Shown here piece after piece: positions 8,666-17,443 of a stretch of 64,000 bases of DNA (positions are counted from its first letter, which is position 1; each line of letters starts with the position of its first letter). The translations under genes and the position numbers were made by a program. A model generated the notes under the pieces. It worked only from the letters and a program-made list of their open reading frames with translations, did no database searches and was not told the origin of the DNA. This stretch comes from Oceanococcus sp041619555 (GTDB taxonomy: Bacteria; Pseudomonadota; Gammaproteobacteria; Nevskiales; Oceanococcaceae), in assembly GCA_041619555.1 (NCBI GenBank), contig JBFKDQ010000002.1:92111-156110 (forward strand). The letters are read 5' to 3'.

Positions 8666-9454
8666 ATGCAAACGCGTAAGCATAACAAGAGCCATCACTT
8701 TGGGTGGCTGCTGATCCCGCTCGGGGCGCTGTTGCTGAGCGGCTGCGTCGGCTTTGGCGAGCGCGGCAAAGCCGATCCTCAGCGTGCCGATGAGCTGCGG
8801 GCGCCGGCGCCGGAAAAGGTTGCGGTGGTGCCGCTGGCAGGCGCAGAGCAGGATCTGCCGAGCGCCGAGCTGATGCGCACGCTGGCGGCCCTGCAGCTTG
8901 CGGTTGCGGATTATCCTGTCGCCGGTATCGCCAGGCAGCGCTGGCGCTGGCGCGCGGAGGAGGCCGAGCGTCTGGCCCGGCAAGGCGCGCTGCGCCAGGC
9001 GGAGCAGGCCGCAGCCGAACTGCAGGCGGAAGTGGAGCAGGCCTCGCAGCAGTATTTTCATCTGCAGGCCAGGCGTTACCTGCTGCAGGCCAGGCAATTC
9101 GCCCTGCTGGGGCGGCCGCAGCGCGAGCGCCTGCGCGCTGTCGAGTTGTCGTATCACCGGCAGGACTATCGTGTGGCCTATCATGGCGGCCGTGCGCTGG
9201 TGCGCGAGCTCTGGTCGGCGTGGCGCTGGGTCACGGTCAGACCCGGCGATACCCTGTCGGCCATCGCAGCGCGTCCGGACATCTACGACAATCCGGCGCT
9301 CTGGCCTTTGCTCCAGCAGGCGAACAAAGGCCTTGTGCGAGATCCCCGCCGGCTCGTCAGCGGCTGGCGGCTGGGTTATTCGGTCTATCCCAGGCTGGAC
9401 GAAATATTCGCCGCAGTGCAGCGGGCCGAAGCATTCCGGCAGGACGGATCTTAG
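8666..9454 (+). CDS. LysM-domain lipoprotein
   Basis: 262 residues with a type II signal peptide (lipobox LLLSGC, Cys27). A helical, Ala/Gln/Glu-rich segment spans about 70-150 and may form a coiled coil. One LysM domain starts near residue 188 (VTVRPGDTLSAIA). LysM suggests peptidoglycan binding; no hydrolase domain is seen. ATG 8666 gives MQTRKHNK and the signal peptide directly; 8642 is an in-frame alternative adding eight residues. Convergent with proS. Confidence 0.8.
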   Translation: MQTRKHNKSHHFGWLLIPLGALLLSGCVGFGERGKADPQRADELRAPAPEKVAVVPLAGAEQDLPSAELMRTLAALQLAVADYPVAGIARQRWRWRAEEAERLARQGALRQAEQAAAELQAEVEQASQQYFHLQARRYLLQARQFALLGRPQRERLRAVELSYHRQDYRVAYHGGRALVRELWSAWRWVTVRPGDTLSAIAARPDIYDNPALWPLLQQANKGLVRDPRRLVSGWRLGYSVYPRLDEIFAAVQRAEAFRQDGS

Positions 9455-9481
9455 GGAAGCTGCTCTGGTGGAAACTTCCCT
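9453..9481. terminator. Possible bidirectional hairpin between convergent genes
   Basis: A 7-bp perfect inverted repeat, AGGGAAG (9453-9459) with CTTCCCT (9475-9481), sits between the stop of the LysM gene and the stop of proS. It lacks a T tract on either strand, so a terminator role is a guess from position. Confidence 0.3.
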
Positions 9482-9488
9482 GGCCTGC

Positions 9489-11183
9489 CTAGGCGTCCAG
9501 GCGTTGCAGCAGGGCGTCGACTGACCAGGGCAGTTTTTCCGCGCTGTCGGCCGTGCGGGCCTTGTATTCCATTTCACCGGCCGCCAGTCCACGTTCGCTC
9601 AGCACGATGCGATGCGGGATGCCGATCAGATCGGCATCGGCGAACATCTGGCCGGGGCGCAGGCCGCGGTCATCCCAGAGCACGTCGACGCCAGCATCGC
9701 ACAGGGCCTGATAGATCTTCTCGATTTCGGCGTCCAGTTCGACAGATTTTTTCGGGTTGATCGCATTGATCAGCACGCGGAACGGGGCCACCGTCTCCGG
9801 CCAGCAGATCCCGCCGGCGTCATGGCACTGTTCGATCACGGCGGCCACCACGCGGGATACGCCGATGCCATAACAGCCCATGTAGGGCACGACTTCCTTG
9901 CCCTCGGCATCGAGCACGGTGGCCTGCAGGGCTTCGGTGTATTTGCGGCCAAGCTGAAAGATGTGGCCCACCTCGATGCCGCGGACGAAACTGATGCGGC
10001 CGCCGTCAGGCGCGATGTCGCCGATTTCAACCTGCCGCAGATCGGCCACCTTCGGTTCCGGCAGGTCGCGGCCCCAGTTGACGCCGGCCAGATGCTCGCC
10101 GTCGCGGTTGGCGCCACAGACGAAATCGGCGAGGGTGGCGGCATCCCGATCGGCGATGACCGGAATGTCGAGGCCCAGCGGGCCGACGAAGCCTGGCTGG
10201 CAGGCGGCGACGGTGAAGATCTCGTCTTCATTCGCCAATTCGCAGTGCCCGCCGACCGCTTTTGCCGCCTTGACCAGATTGACCTCGTGGTCGCCGCGCA
10301 GGCACAGCGCGAACAGCTTGCCGGCCGTGTTGCGCACCAGCAGGGTCTTGATGCATTGCTCCGGCTGCACGTTGAGGAAGTCGCAAACCTCGGCGATCGT
10401 GCGCTGATCCGGTGTGCCGATATCCGCCAGTGGCTGGGCTGGAGCCGGGCGCGCTTCGCGCAGGGGGCGGCAGGTCGCCGCCTCGACATTGGCCGCATAG
10501 TCGCCGCTGTCGGACACCGCGAGCAGATCCTCGCCGCTGCCGGCCAGGACATGGAATTCTTCGGACCGTTTGCCGCCGATATTGCCGGAGTCGGCTTCGA
10601 CAACCCGAAATTTCACGCCGGCGCGTTCGAAAACGCGGCAGTAGGCCGCGCGCATCGCCGCGTAGCTGGCGTGCAGGGAGTCCTCGTCGATGTTGAAGGA
10701 ATAGGCGTCCTTCATGATGAATTCGCGCGCCCGCATCACGCCGAAGCGCGGCCGGATCTCGTCCCGGAACTTGGTCTGGATCTGGTAGTAGTTCACCGGC
10801 AACTGCTTGTAGCTGCGCACGTCCTGGCGGACCAGGCTGGTGATCACCTCCTCATGGGTCGGGCCGTAGCAGAACTCCCGTTCGTGGCGGTCACGCATGC
10901 GCAGCAACTCGGCGCCCATCTGGTCCCAGCGTCCGGATTCCTGCCACAGCTCGGCCGGATGCACGCTGGGCATCAGCAGTTCCACCGCGCCTGCCCGGTT
11001 CATTTCCTCGCGCACGATGTTCTCGACCTTGCGCAGGGCCTTGAGGCCCAGCGGGGTCCAGGTGTACAGGCCGGCGGCAATGCGCCGGATCATGCCGGCG
11101 CGCAGCATCAGCTGATGGCTGATGATCTCGGCGTCGGCGGGCGTTTCCTTGCTGGTGACGACGGGGAATTGGGACAGGCGCAT
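9489..11183 (-). CDS. proS: Prolyl-tRNA synthetase (bacterial long form)
   Basis: 564 residues. Class II motifs are visible: motif 1 near the N-terminus (REEMNRAGAVELLMPSVHP), motif 2 RDEIRPRFGVMRAREF near 140-155, and motif 3 GIGVSRVVAAVIEQ near 445. Between motifs 2 and 3 lies the INS/YbaK-like editing domain (about 225-395) that removes Ala-tRNA(Pro). The C-terminal anticodon-binding domain has ALCDAGVDVLWDDRGLRPGQMF split around 500-520. Last gene of the hemA-to-proS run, 11 bases after the JAB-like gene. Confidence 0.95.
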   Translation of the reverse strand: MRLSQFPVVTSKETPADAEIISHQLMLRAGMIRRIAAGLYTWTPLGLKALRKVENIVREEMNRAGAVELLMPSVHPAELWQESGRWDQMGAELLRMRDRHEREFCYGPTHEEVITSLVRQDVRSYKQLPVNYYQIQTKFRDEIRPRFGVMRAREFIMKDAYSFNIDEDSLHASYAAMRAAYCRVFERAGVKFRVVEADSGNIGGKRSEEFHVLAGSGEDLLAVSDSGDYAANVEAATCRPLREARPAPAQPLADIGTPDQRTIAEVCDFLNVQPEQCIKTLLVRNTAGKLFALCLRGDHEVNLVKAAKAVGGHCELANEDEIFTVAACQPGFVGPLGLDIPVIADRDAATLADFVCGANRDGEHLAGVNWGRDLPEPKVADLRQVEIGDIAPDGGRISFVRGIEVGHIFQLGRKYTEALQATVLDAEGKEVVPYMGCYGIGVSRVVAAVIEQCHDAGGICWPETVAPFRVLINAINPKKSVELDAEIEKIYQALCDAGVDVLWDDRGLRPGQMFADADLIGIPHRIVLSERGLAAGEMEYKARTADSAEKLPWSVDALLQRLDA

Positions 11184-11194
11184 GATCGGGTTTC

Positions 11195-11599
11195 TCAGAG
11201 GAAGATCTGGACCGGGATCTCCGCGGCGCGGCCGTCCCGGGGGGCAAAGGCGCGCATTTCCAGCACACCTTTGGTATTGAGGGAAATCACCAGCAGCAGG
11301 CAGTCGGTAGCAGGCTGGGCTTGCAGATCGGCCGCATCGGGCACTGGCGGGCTGTCGGGGTGGCTGTAGTACAGCGCCATCGGCTCCAGATCGCGCGTTC
11401 GCGCGGATGCCAGGGCCCCGGCATAGTCGGCGGGGTCGATGGCATAGGCGTGGGCTGGCTCGCCCGCCACGTTGGGCAGGCCGACGATGTCCTTGGGCTG
11501 GCCATTGTGGCCCAGCAACAGGCCGCAGACGCGTTGCTGTGGAGAAGTCTGTGCCTGCTTGAGCAGGCGAGTGGCAAGGGTGCGGGACAGGGTCAGCAT
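11195..11599 (-). CDS. JAB/MPN-like protein lacking the usual metal ligands
   Basis: 134 residues resembling the bacterial JAB/Mov34 (MPN) fold found next to MoeB/ThiF-type E1 enzymes. The hydrophobic VCGLLLGH core and the LYYSHPDSPPVPDAADL segment align with the family. In active JAMM peptidases the pattern is E..HxHP..SxxD. Here the first His is Tyr (YSHP), the Ser is Asp, and no Glu sits before CG. It may be catalytically dead, or use other residues. ATG 11599 is preferred over TTG 11614; it overlaps the moeB stop by 7 bases. Confidence 0.7.
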   Translation of the reverse strand: MLTLSRTLATRLLKQAQTSPQQRVCGLLLGHNGQPKDIVGLPNVAGEPAHAYAIDPADYAGALASARTRDLEPMALYYSHPDSPPVPDAADLQAQPATDCLLLVISLNTKGVLEMRAFAPRDGRAAEIPVQIFL

Positions 11600-12324
11600 G
11601 CGGGGTTCCGGCAAACGGGGCAGTCGGGTTCAGGAGGAACCCGCCATTTTCGCCAATTTGAGGACCGGGCGTCGAATATTTGCAGGTAACCGCTTTGCCC
11701 CTGGCCGGTCAGCCACTTGATTGCTTCCAGTGCCTGCGCGCTGCCGATGATGCCCACCAGCGGCCCGAGCACACCGGCCTGTTCGCAACTTTCCGTGGCC
11801 GGGCCCTGCTCGCCGTAAAGGCAGGCATAACAGGGCTTGTCCGGATCGCCGGGCGCGCTCACGAAGAGCTGGCCTTCCAGGCGGATCGCAGCGCCGCTCA
11901 CGAGCCCACATCGGGCCCGGGCGCAGGCCCGATTGACTGCATGACGGGTCGGGAAATTGTCGCTGCAGTCCAGCAGCAGGTCGCAGTGCCGCGCCAGTTC
12001 ATCCAGCCTGGCCTGGTCGGCGTGCTGCGCGAAGGCTTGCACCTGGATCTCGCTGTTCAGGGCGCTCAGGGTGCGGGCGGCGGAACTGGCCTTGGTCTCG
12101 CCGACCCGCTGTTCATTGTGGATGATCTGGCGCTGCAGATTGCTCAGCTCGACCCGGTCGCCATCAAGCAGGCTCAGGCGGCCCACGCCGGCGGCGGCAA
12201 GATACAGGGCCGCCGCCGAGCCCAGGCCGCCGAGGCCGATGATGCCAACATGAGCATCGCCGAGCATGGTCTGCCCATGGGCGCCGATCTCGGGCAGGAT
12301 TTCCTGGCGGCTGTAACGGCTCAT
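11593..12324 (-). CDS. moeB: MoeB/ThiF/HesA-family adenylyltransferase (E1-like)
   Basis: 243 residues. The Rossmann ATP-binding motif VGIIGLGGLGSAAALYLAAAG is split around residues 27-47, with the R finger RQIIHNEQRVG near 65 and LLLDCSDNFPTR near 122. Zinc pairs CYAC (about 170) and CPVC (about 235) are present. It activates the C-terminal glycine of a ubiquitin-like sulfur carrier (MoaD or ThiS). No MoaD/ThiS is encoded here, so the partner is undecided. ATG overlaps the prmC stop (ATGA). Confidence 0.85.
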   Translation of the reverse strand: MSRYSRQEILPEIGAHGQTMLGDAHVGIIGLGGLGSAAALYLAAAGVGRLSLLDGDRVELSNLQRQIIHNEQRVGETKASSAARTLSALNSEIQVQAFAQHADQARLDELARHCDLLLDCSDNFPTRHAVNRACARARCGLVSGAAIRLEGQLFVSAPGDPDKPCYACLYGEQGPATESCEQAGVLGPLVGIIGSAQALEAIKWLTGQGQSGYLQIFDARSSNWRKWRVPPEPDCPVCRNPAC

Positions 12325-13151
12325 GCGGGCTTGCGACCGCAGCTGATGCGTTCGAGTCCGGCCAGGTCTGCGCGACTGTGGACCTCAACGAAGCCCGCAT
12401 CCTGCAGCAACTGCCGCACGGCGGCGCCCTGATCCATGCCATGTTCCAGGGCCAGGTGGCCGGCGGGCTTCAGGTGGGCTGGTGCCGCCGCGATGATCTT
12501 CCGCAGATCGTCGAGGCCGTCGGCGCCGGCAATCAGAGCCTGCTGCGGTTCAAAGCGCAGCGCCTGCAGATGAGGGTCGGTCGCAGCGATGTAGGGCGGA
12601 TTGCTGAGGATCAGATCGAAGCGCCGCCCGTCCAGCGGAGCGAACCAGTCGCCGTGCCGCCATTCGATTGCACAGGCGTGGGTCTGCGCGTTGCGCCGCG
12701 CCCAGGTCAGGGCCTTGGCATCGCGTTCCACCGCGCAGACCTGCCACAGCGGGCGTTCGTGCTTGACCGCGATCGCAATTGCGCCACTGCCGGAGCCCAG
12801 GTCCAGGACCTCCAGCGTGTTGTCGGGCAGCGCAAGAGCGAATTCCACCAGCATTTCGGTTTCCGGGCGCGGGACCAGACAATCCTCACCCAGTTCCAGG
12901 GGCAGGGACCAGAACTCCTGCTGGCCTAGCAGGTAGGCCATCGGTCGGCCCTGCGCCCTTGCCGCGAGCAGATCGCGAAAACGCTGCCGTTCGGTGGCGG
13001 GCAGGTGATCCTCGGGGCGCGCATACAGGCGGCTGCGAGGCCAGTTGAGCACGTGCGCCAGCAGCAATTCGGCGTCCAGCCGGGGGCTGGTCGAGACCGC
13101 GCGCAGATGCGTCCTGGCGTCGCCGAGCAGTTGCCGGATGGAGTCAGGCAC
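12321..13151 (-). CDS. prmC: Release factor glutamine N5-methyltransferase PrmC
   Basis: 276 residues. It methylates the glutamine of the GGQ motif in RF1/RF2. An N-terminal helical substrate domain precedes a class I SAM fold with LDLGSGSGAIAIA near 118 and the diagnostic NPPY near 185. It directly follows prfA (8-base overlap), its substrate's gene. The start is GTG at 13151, giving MPDSIRQLL; no better ATG is available in frame. Confidence 0.94.
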   Translation of the reverse strand: MPDSIRQLLGDARTHLRAVSTSPRLDAELLLAHVLNWPRSRLYARPEDHLPATERQRFRDLLAARAQGRPMAYLLGQQEFWSLPLELGEDCLVPRPETEMLVEFALALPDNTLEVLDLGSGSGAIAIAVKHERPLWQVCAVERDAKALTWARRNAQTHACAIEWRHGDWFAPLDGRRFDLILSNPPYIAATDPHLQALRFEPQQALIAGADGLDDLRKIIAAAPAHLKPAGHLALEHGMDQGAAVRQLLQDAGFVEVHSRADLAGLERISCGRKPA

Positions 13152-14226
13152 CGAGCTCGGCCAGCTGGGCAGCCTGGTGCTCCTGCTGCAGCGGTGTGAT
13201 CAGTTGCTGCAGATCGCCCGCGAGAATTGCGTCGAGCTTGTACAAGGTGAGATTGATGCGGTGGTCAGTGACCCGGCCCTGCGGGAAATTGTAGGTGCGG
13301 ATGCGTTCCGAGCGGTCGCCGGAGCCGACCAGGGCCTTGCGGGTTGCGGCCTGTTCGCTGGACTGGGCTTCGCGTTGCATGTTGAGCAGCCGGGCCTGCA
13401 GCAGGGACATGGCGCGCGCCCGGTTCTTGTGCTGCGAGCGTTCATCCTGACATTCCACCACGATGCCGGTGGGCAAATGGGTCAGGCGGATCGCCGAATC
13501 GGTCTTGTTGACATGCTGGCCGCCGGCGCCGGATGCGCGATAGGTGTCGATGCGTAGATCCTTGCTGTCGATCTCCACCGCGTCCACCTCATCCATTTCC
13601 GGCAGGATTGCCACAGTGCAGGCGGAAGTGTGAATACGGCCCTGGGATTCGGTTTCCGGCACCCGCTGGACCCGATGGGCGCCGGATTCGAACTTCAGCT
13701 GGGAATAGGCGCCATGGCCGATGATGCGCGAGATGATTTCGCGATATCCGCCATGCTCGCCCTCGCTGGCGGACAGGACTTCGACCTGCCAGTTCTGGCT
13801 GGCCGCGTGGCGTTCGTACATATTGAACAGATCGCCGGCAAACAAGGCCGCCTCGTCGCCGCCGGTACCGGCGCGGATTTCCAGGAAGATGTTGCGCGTA
13901 TCCAGCGGGTCGCGCGGCAAGAGGTGAACCTGCAGGGATTGCTCGCGCGCCAGTTGCGCCGTCTTCAGCTCGTCCAGTTCCAGGCTCGCCATTTCCCGCA
14001 TGTCCGGATCCTCGTCGCTGGCCATCTGCTGCAGGCTGTCCAATTCCTGCTCGCCCTTGCGGTACTTTCCGAAGGTCTCGATGATCGGTTCCAGTTGGGC
14101 GTACTCCTGCGAGTACTTGCGGAACTTGTCCTGGTTGCGGATCACCTCGGGGTCAGACAGCTCGTGGCCGAGCTCCTCGAAACGGGAGTGCAGGTCCTCG
14201 AGGCGGCGGATCAGGGATGGATTCAT
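13144..14226 (-). CDS. prfA: Peptide chain release factor 1
   Basis: 360 residues, the normal length of RF1, which reads UAA and UAG. The codon-reading tripeptide region is visible as VPETESQGR and the peptidyl-hydrolysis motif as GAGGQHVNKTDSA near residue 230-240. The ATG overlaps the hemA stop (ATGA). The hemA-prfA-prmC order is a standard proteobacterial arrangement. Confidence 0.96.
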   Translation of the reverse strand: MNPSLIRRLEDLHSRFEELGHELSDPEVIRNQDKFRKYSQEYAQLEPIIETFGKYRKGEQELDSLQQMASDEDPDMREMASLELDELKTAQLAREQSLQVHLLPRDPLDTRNIFLEIRAGTGGDEAALFAGDLFNMYERHAASQNWQVEVLSASEGEHGGYREIISRIIGHGAYSQLKFESGAHRVQRVPETESQGRIHTSACTVAILPEMDEVDAVEIDSKDLRIDTYRASGAGGQHVNKTDSAIRLTHLPTGIVVECQDERSQHKNRARAMSLLQARLLNMQREAQSSEQAATRKALVGSGDRSERIRTYNFPQGRVTDHRINLTLYKLDAILAGDLQQLITPLQQEHQAAQLAELGA

Positions 14227-15476
14227 TCTTCTTCGTCGAGCTGGAAAATGGCGTTCAGCATGCGCAGGCGCGCATTCCGCTCCTGTTCGCCCAGATGGCG
14301 CAGGCTGACGGTTGGGCGATGCAGGAATTGCTGGGTCATGGCATGGCTCAGGCGCTGCAGGACTTCCTCCGGGTCGGTGCCACGGCGCAGCTGGCGCCGG
14401 GCCTGCTGCAACTGCTGGTCGGCGATGCGCTGGGTCTTGCGGCGCAGCTGCCGGATCACGTCATGATTGGCGCGTTGCTGCAGCCAGTCGACGAAATCCT
14501 GGGTTCCGGTTTCGATGATCTCGCGGGCGGAGTCCGCTGCAGCCTCGCGCGCCTTGCGATTCTGTTCCGTGACCTGCTGCAGGTCATCGACGGTGTACAG
14601 GTACACGTCGGGGTTTTGACCAACTTCGGGGTCGATGTTGCGCGGGACGCCGAGATCGATCATCAGTACCGCCTTGCGCTTGCGCCGGTCCAGCGCGGCT
14701 TTCACCATCGCGTGCGTGATCAGTCGCTGATCGGTGGCGACGGTGGTGACGATGACATCGGCATGCGGCAATTGCTGCGGCAGGCCATCCAGGGCGCAAC
14801 TGGCGCCGCCGAATCGTTCGGCCAGCAGGCGCGCCCGCTGCGGTGTGCGGTTGGCGATCGTCATGCGTGGCTGGCCCATCTTGTAAAGATGTTCCGAAAT
14901 CAGCCGGGCCGTATCTCCGGCGCCGATGATGAGCACATCGCGGTTTTTCAGATCGGCGAATATTTCGCCGGTCAGACTGGCGGCCGCGGCGGCAACGGAA
15001 ACCGACCTGGCGCCAATGCTGGTGCGCGTGCGTACATCCTTGGCGACATGGAAAGCATGTTCGAACAGGCGGGTGAGGATGGGGCCGACGCTGCGCTGGT
15101 CGCGGGCGATGGCAAAGGCCTCTTTCATTTGCCCCAGGATCTGGGGTTCGCCGAGGATCATCGAGTCCAGACCGGAGGCGACGCGCAGCGCATGGCGGAT
15201 GGCGCGGCTGTCGTCATAGCTGAACAGATGCGGGTCCAGTTCCTGGCTGGCGATCTTGCCGTGGCGCGACAGCCAGTCGCTGAGGCTGGCCTGGGCGCCA
15301 CCGACGGTGAAAATCTCCGTGCGATTGCAGGTGGAGAGTACGGCCGCTTCACGGACGCCAGGCACGGCGCGGATTTCGCTCAGGGCCCGGGGTAGCGCAT
15401 CGCTGGCGATGGCCACGCGTTCGCGCAAATTCAGCGGGGCGGAGCGGTAATTCAAACCCAGGGCGAACAAGGACAT
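14223..15476 (-). CDS. hemA: Glutamyl-tRNA reductase
   Basis: 417 residues. First committed step of C5 tetrapyrrole synthesis, reducing Glu-tRNA to glutamate-1-semialdehyde with NADPH. The catalytic Cys is in LSTCNRTEIF near residue 50. The NADPH fold is visible as DVLIIGAGDTARLI near 190, and a C-terminal dimerisation helix bundle follows. ATG 15476 is preferred over the GTG three bases upstream because MSLFALGLNY matches the family start. First gene of the run through proS. Confidence 0.95.
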   Translation of the reverse strand: MSLFALGLNYRSAPLNLRERVAIASDALPRALSEIRAVPGVREAAVLSTCNRTEIFTVGGAQASLSDWLSRHGKIASQELDPHLFSYDDSRAIRHALRVASGLDSMILGEPQILGQMKEAFAIARDQRSVGPILTRLFEHAFHVAKDVRTRTSIGARSVSVAAAAASLTGEIFADLKNRDVLIIGAGDTARLISEHLYKMGQPRMTIANRTPQRARLLAERFGGASCALDGLPQQLPHADVIVTTVATDQRLITHAMVKAALDRRKRKAVLMIDLGVPRNIDPEVGQNPDVYLYTVDDLQQVTEQNRKAREAAADSAREIIETGTQDFVDWLQQRANHDVIRQLRRKTQRIADQQLQQARRQLRRGTDPEEVLQRLSHAMTQQFLHRPTVSLRHLGEQERNARLRMLNAIFQLDEEE

Positions 15477-15721
15477 CACGCTCCGCGGAAATGAGGTGGT
15501 TTGCAGGCAGGCAGACCGCTGGTGGCGGCATTCATGGGCGCGGTCTCGTCGGGACCAGCCGCCTGTGCGATATGTGGATAATACGCGTCACGGTGTAATT
15601 TTCGGCTAAGGTCGCTCTGGGAACAAGCAGGGCGACCTTTTGTCCATACTATGGTCCGCCCGCAAGCTGCCCGCCAGCCGGCGGTGTCGGCGGGCAGAAC
15701 GGATTTCGGCTTGAGATTGGG
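15477..15721. promoter_or_regulatory. Divergent intergenic region with two hairpins (hemA / TPR gene)
   Basis: This 245-bp gap must hold promoters for both directions. Two strong inverted repeats are visible: AAGGTCGC (15608-15615) with GCGACCTT (15632-15639), followed on the + strand by TTG, and CTGCCCGCC (15667-15675) with GGCGGGCAG (15689-15697). No + gene ends nearby, so the first is more likely a leader structure, possibly in the hemA transcript, than a terminator. A TATTAT on the minus strand near 15580 could be a -10 box but has no good -35 partner. Confidence 0.45.
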
Positions 15722-17443
15722 ATGCAATTAACACGATCGCGCAGTTTCGTCTTCTTGGGGCTCGCCTTGCTGCAGTGCGGCTGCGCCAGTCTTGGTGGTC
15801 AGGCGTCGACAGAACCGCGCCGCCAGCCTTTCTGGCAGGCCACCGAACTCAGTCCGGCCGCCGAGTTGAATGCCGCGATCCTGGCGGGGGAACTGGCGCA
15901 GCGCAGGCAGTTGAACGATGTAGCCGCGCGCCAGTACGCCACCGCTGCGCGCCTCAGTGAAGACCCCAAGGTCGCCGCGCGCGCGACCCAGTTGGCCTTG
16001 CAGGCGGAAGATACGGATCTGGCGATGGCGGCGGCGCGGCGCTGGATCGAACTCGCGCCGGAGCAGGATGGCGCCTATGAAGTTGCCGCCAGGCTGGCCT
16101 TGCGGCAGGCTGACTTCGATCAGGCGGTGGCGCTGCTCCAGGTGCTGGTGGGGCGTGCAGGCGAGCCCCCGGATCGCGCCCTGCTGACGGTGACCGATGT
16201 GCTTTCCGTCGAGTCGCTAGGTCTGGAGCAGGCGTTGGCGCTGTACCAGCAAACCACCGCAATGCTGCCAGCTTCCGCCGGCCTCGCCTACGGCCGAGGT
16301 CTGCTGGCCTATCGGATGGGAGGGAATGACACCGCAAGCGCCGCGCTGATCCAGGCCCTGGATCAACGGCCGAACTGGCGCCAGGCGCAGATGCTCCTGC
16401 TCAGGCTGCACTTGCAGGCAGGCGAGACCGAGGCGGCCGTGAAAGTGATCCGGGATCTGCATGTCGAATCGCCGCGTGATCTTAACCTGCGCCTGGCCCT
16501 TGGTGCCCTGCTGCTGGAACACGAGCAGCTGGAACTTGCCCGCAACGAGTTTGCCACGGCGCTGAAGATTGATGCGGACAATGCTTCGGCCCGTTTCGCC
16601 TTGGGCCTGATCGCGCTGGATTCGGGACATCTGGTGGGGGCGAGAACGCATTTCGCCCGGCTGCTTGAGCTTGGTGAGCGCAGTTCCGACGCCGCCTATT
16701 ATCTTGGCCGCATCGCGGAAAATCAGGGCCAGCCGGACGAGGCCCTGGACTTTTATCGTCGGGTCGATGATGGCGGGCGGGTGCTTGATGCGGCGATCCG
16801 GCAGGCGGTCATCATCAGCCAGAAAGGCGAGCTGGCCGCCGCCCGGCAGTATTTGCTGGGCCTGCGCGGACGTCACCCACAGCATGCCCTGCGCCTGCTG
16901 CAGGTTGAAGGCGAGCTGCTGTATCAGGCTGGCGCCTATGACGCTGCGGAGGAGGTCTACAGTCGTGCGCTCGAGGACTATGCGGGCGATGCTGATCTGC
17001 TCTACGGGCGCGCCGTGGTCTACGAGCGCAATCAGAAATTCGTTCTCGCCGAGCAGGATCTGCGGCGCATCATCAAGGCGGATCCCGACGATGCGCGGGC
17101 TTTGAATGCGCTGGGCTACATGCTCAGCAACCACACGCAGCGTCTGGATGAGGCCGGGGAGTTGCTGCGCAAGGCGCTGGAGCTGGCGCCGGACGATCCG
17201 GCGGTGATCGACAGCATGGGCTGGCTGCATTTCCGTCGGGGAGAGCACGATCAGGCGCGTGTCCTGCTCGAGCGGGCCTATGCGATGATGCCGGATCCGG
17301 AAATCGCGGCCCATCTGGGTGAGGTGCTGTGGCTGCAGGGCGAGCTGGGGCGGGCTCGCAAGATCTGGCGCGCTGCCCTGCAGGATGCGCCGGAGCACAA
17401 GGTATTGCGGGAGACCATCCGGCGCCTGGATGTCGCCATTTGA
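15722..17443 (+). CDS. TPR-repeat protein, probable outer-membrane lipoprotein
   Basis: 573 residues. The signal peptide ends in LLQCGCAS with Cys near 20, an imperfect lipobox (Gln at -3). About ten tetratricopeptide repeats span residues 40-560; clear ones start near 280 (ARNEFATALKIDADNASARF), 440 (LRRIIKADPDDARALNALGY) and 475 (LRKALELAPDDPAVIDSMGW). TPR proteins between hemA and lolB are common in gammaproteobacteria and are scaffold-like; no catalytic domain is visible. The stop overlaps the lolB start. Confidence 0.85.
   Translation: MQLTRSRSFVFLGLALLQCGCASLGGQASTEPRRQPFWQATELSPAAELNAAILAGELAQRRQLNDVAARQYATAARLSEDPKVAARATQLALQAEDTDLAMAAARRWIELAPEQDGAYEVAARLALRQADFDQAVALLQVLVGRAGEPPDRALLTVTDVLSVESLGLEQALALYQQTTAMLPASAGLAYGRGLLAYRMGGNDTASAALIQALDQRPNWRQAQMLLLRLHLQAGETEAAVKVIRDLHVESPRDLNLRLALGALLLEHEQLELARNEFATALKIDADNASARFALGLIALDSGHLVGARTHFARLLELGERSSDAAYYLGRIAENQGQPDEALDFYRRVDDGGRVLDAAIRQAVIISQKGELAAARQYLLGLRGRHPQHALRLLQVEGELLYQAGAYDAAEEVYSRALEDYAGDADLLYGRAVVYERNQKFVLAEQDLRRIIKADPDDARALNALGYMLSNHTQRLDEAGELLRKALELAPDDPAVIDSMGWLHFRRGEHDQARVLLERAYAMMPDPEIAAHLGEVLWLQGELGRARKIWRAALQDAPEHKVLRETIRRLDVAI

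Noticed and set aside
9612..11369. A 585-codon open frame on the + strand opposite proS
   Set aside because: Antisense shadow of prolyl-tRNA synthetase, whose class II motifs are certain.
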